The translations under genes and the position numbers were made by a program. The notes under the pieces are model-generated. The model saw only the letters and a list, made by a program, of their open reading frames with translations, had not been told where the DNA came from and ran no database searches. Of a DNA stretch of 5,044 nucleotides, positions 5,023-5,044 are shown one piece after another. The DNA is from Spirochaetaceae bacterium. Its GTDB lineage: Bacteria; Spirochaetota; Spirochaetia; DSM-27196; SKKC01. The DNA lies in the NCBI GenBank assembly GCA_003554375.1, contig PWGF01000052.1, forward strand, positions 1-5,044, given 5' to 3'. Positions within the stretch are counted from its first letter, which is position 1. Each line of letters opens with the position of its first letter.

Positions 5023-5044
5023 GAGCTTTGCCCATGGTGGGGGA

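Larger units (their letters stand above)
4769..5044. other. mscS upstream region with repeats, no gene seen
   Basis: This 276-bp stretch upstream of mscS continues past the window edge. It contains a 21-bp direct repeat pair, a degenerate 22-bp tandem repeat and a 9-bp inverted repeat. A weak promoter-like pair for mscS (TTGCTT, 17 bases, TATCGT) lies directly before its ATG on the minus strand, but only three and four of six bases match, so it is not annotated separately. Frames open here are not convincing as protein. Confidence 0.5.

Noticed and set aside
4769..5035. 89-residue N-terminal extension of the MscS protein from an upstream ATG at 5035
   Set aside because: It is Pro/Arg/Ala-rich, has no signal peptide or membrane helix, and contains a direct repeat spaced 61 bp, which is read in two different frames. 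The family start fits the ATG at 4768.

Overview
The window is a GC-rich bacterial chromosome segment in which every supportable gene lies on the minus strand. Reading in the direction of transcription (from high to low coordinates), the order is: an MscS-type mechanosensitive channel; a 290-bp GC-rich, palindrome-rich gap; lipoyl synthase (lipA); a tRNA-dihydrouridine synthase (dus) with an unusual repeat-encoded N-terminus; a small DUF3592-type membrane protein; and the N-terminal part of nicotinate phosphoribosyltransferase, cut by the window edge at base 1. Compact minus-strand gene packing, Shine-Dalgarno use and the protein families all fit a bacterium. The phylum cannot be fixed from the sequence alone. 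The Dus subtype and the Bacillus-like LipA core would fit a GC-rich spirochaete or a related lineage, but that is only a guess.

lipA, dus and the DUF3592 gene look like one transcription unit. dus starts inside the 3' end of lipA (17-nt overlap), and the DUF3592 gene starts in the dus stop codon (ATGA, 4-nt overlap) behind a strong ribosome-binding site. The nicotinate phosphoribosyltransferase gene follows after 133 bp and may be read from the same transcript or from its own promoter. A good sigma-70-like promoter sits almost on top of the lipA start codon, so the lipA message would be leaderless or nearly so. An 8-bp inverted repeat overlaps its -35 box. The genes serve cofactor assembly (lipoate), NAD salvage and tRNA modification. 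No pathway link between them beyond co-transcription is evident.

The non-routine signals are these. (1) A tandem array of a 15-bp unit, 19 clear copies with two decayed ones, lies at the lipA-dus boundary and, if translated, gives Dus about 100 residues of a His/Arg/Val/Asp/Gly pentapeptide repeat. (2) A perfect 28-bp palindrome lies inside the DUF3592 coding region and is phased so that both strands encode the same nonapeptide. (3) The intergenic block of about 83% GC between mscS and lipA can fold into several very stable hairpins. (4) The mscS leader holds direct and inverted repeats. No CRISPR array, tRNA, rRNA, transposase or recognisable defence system is present.
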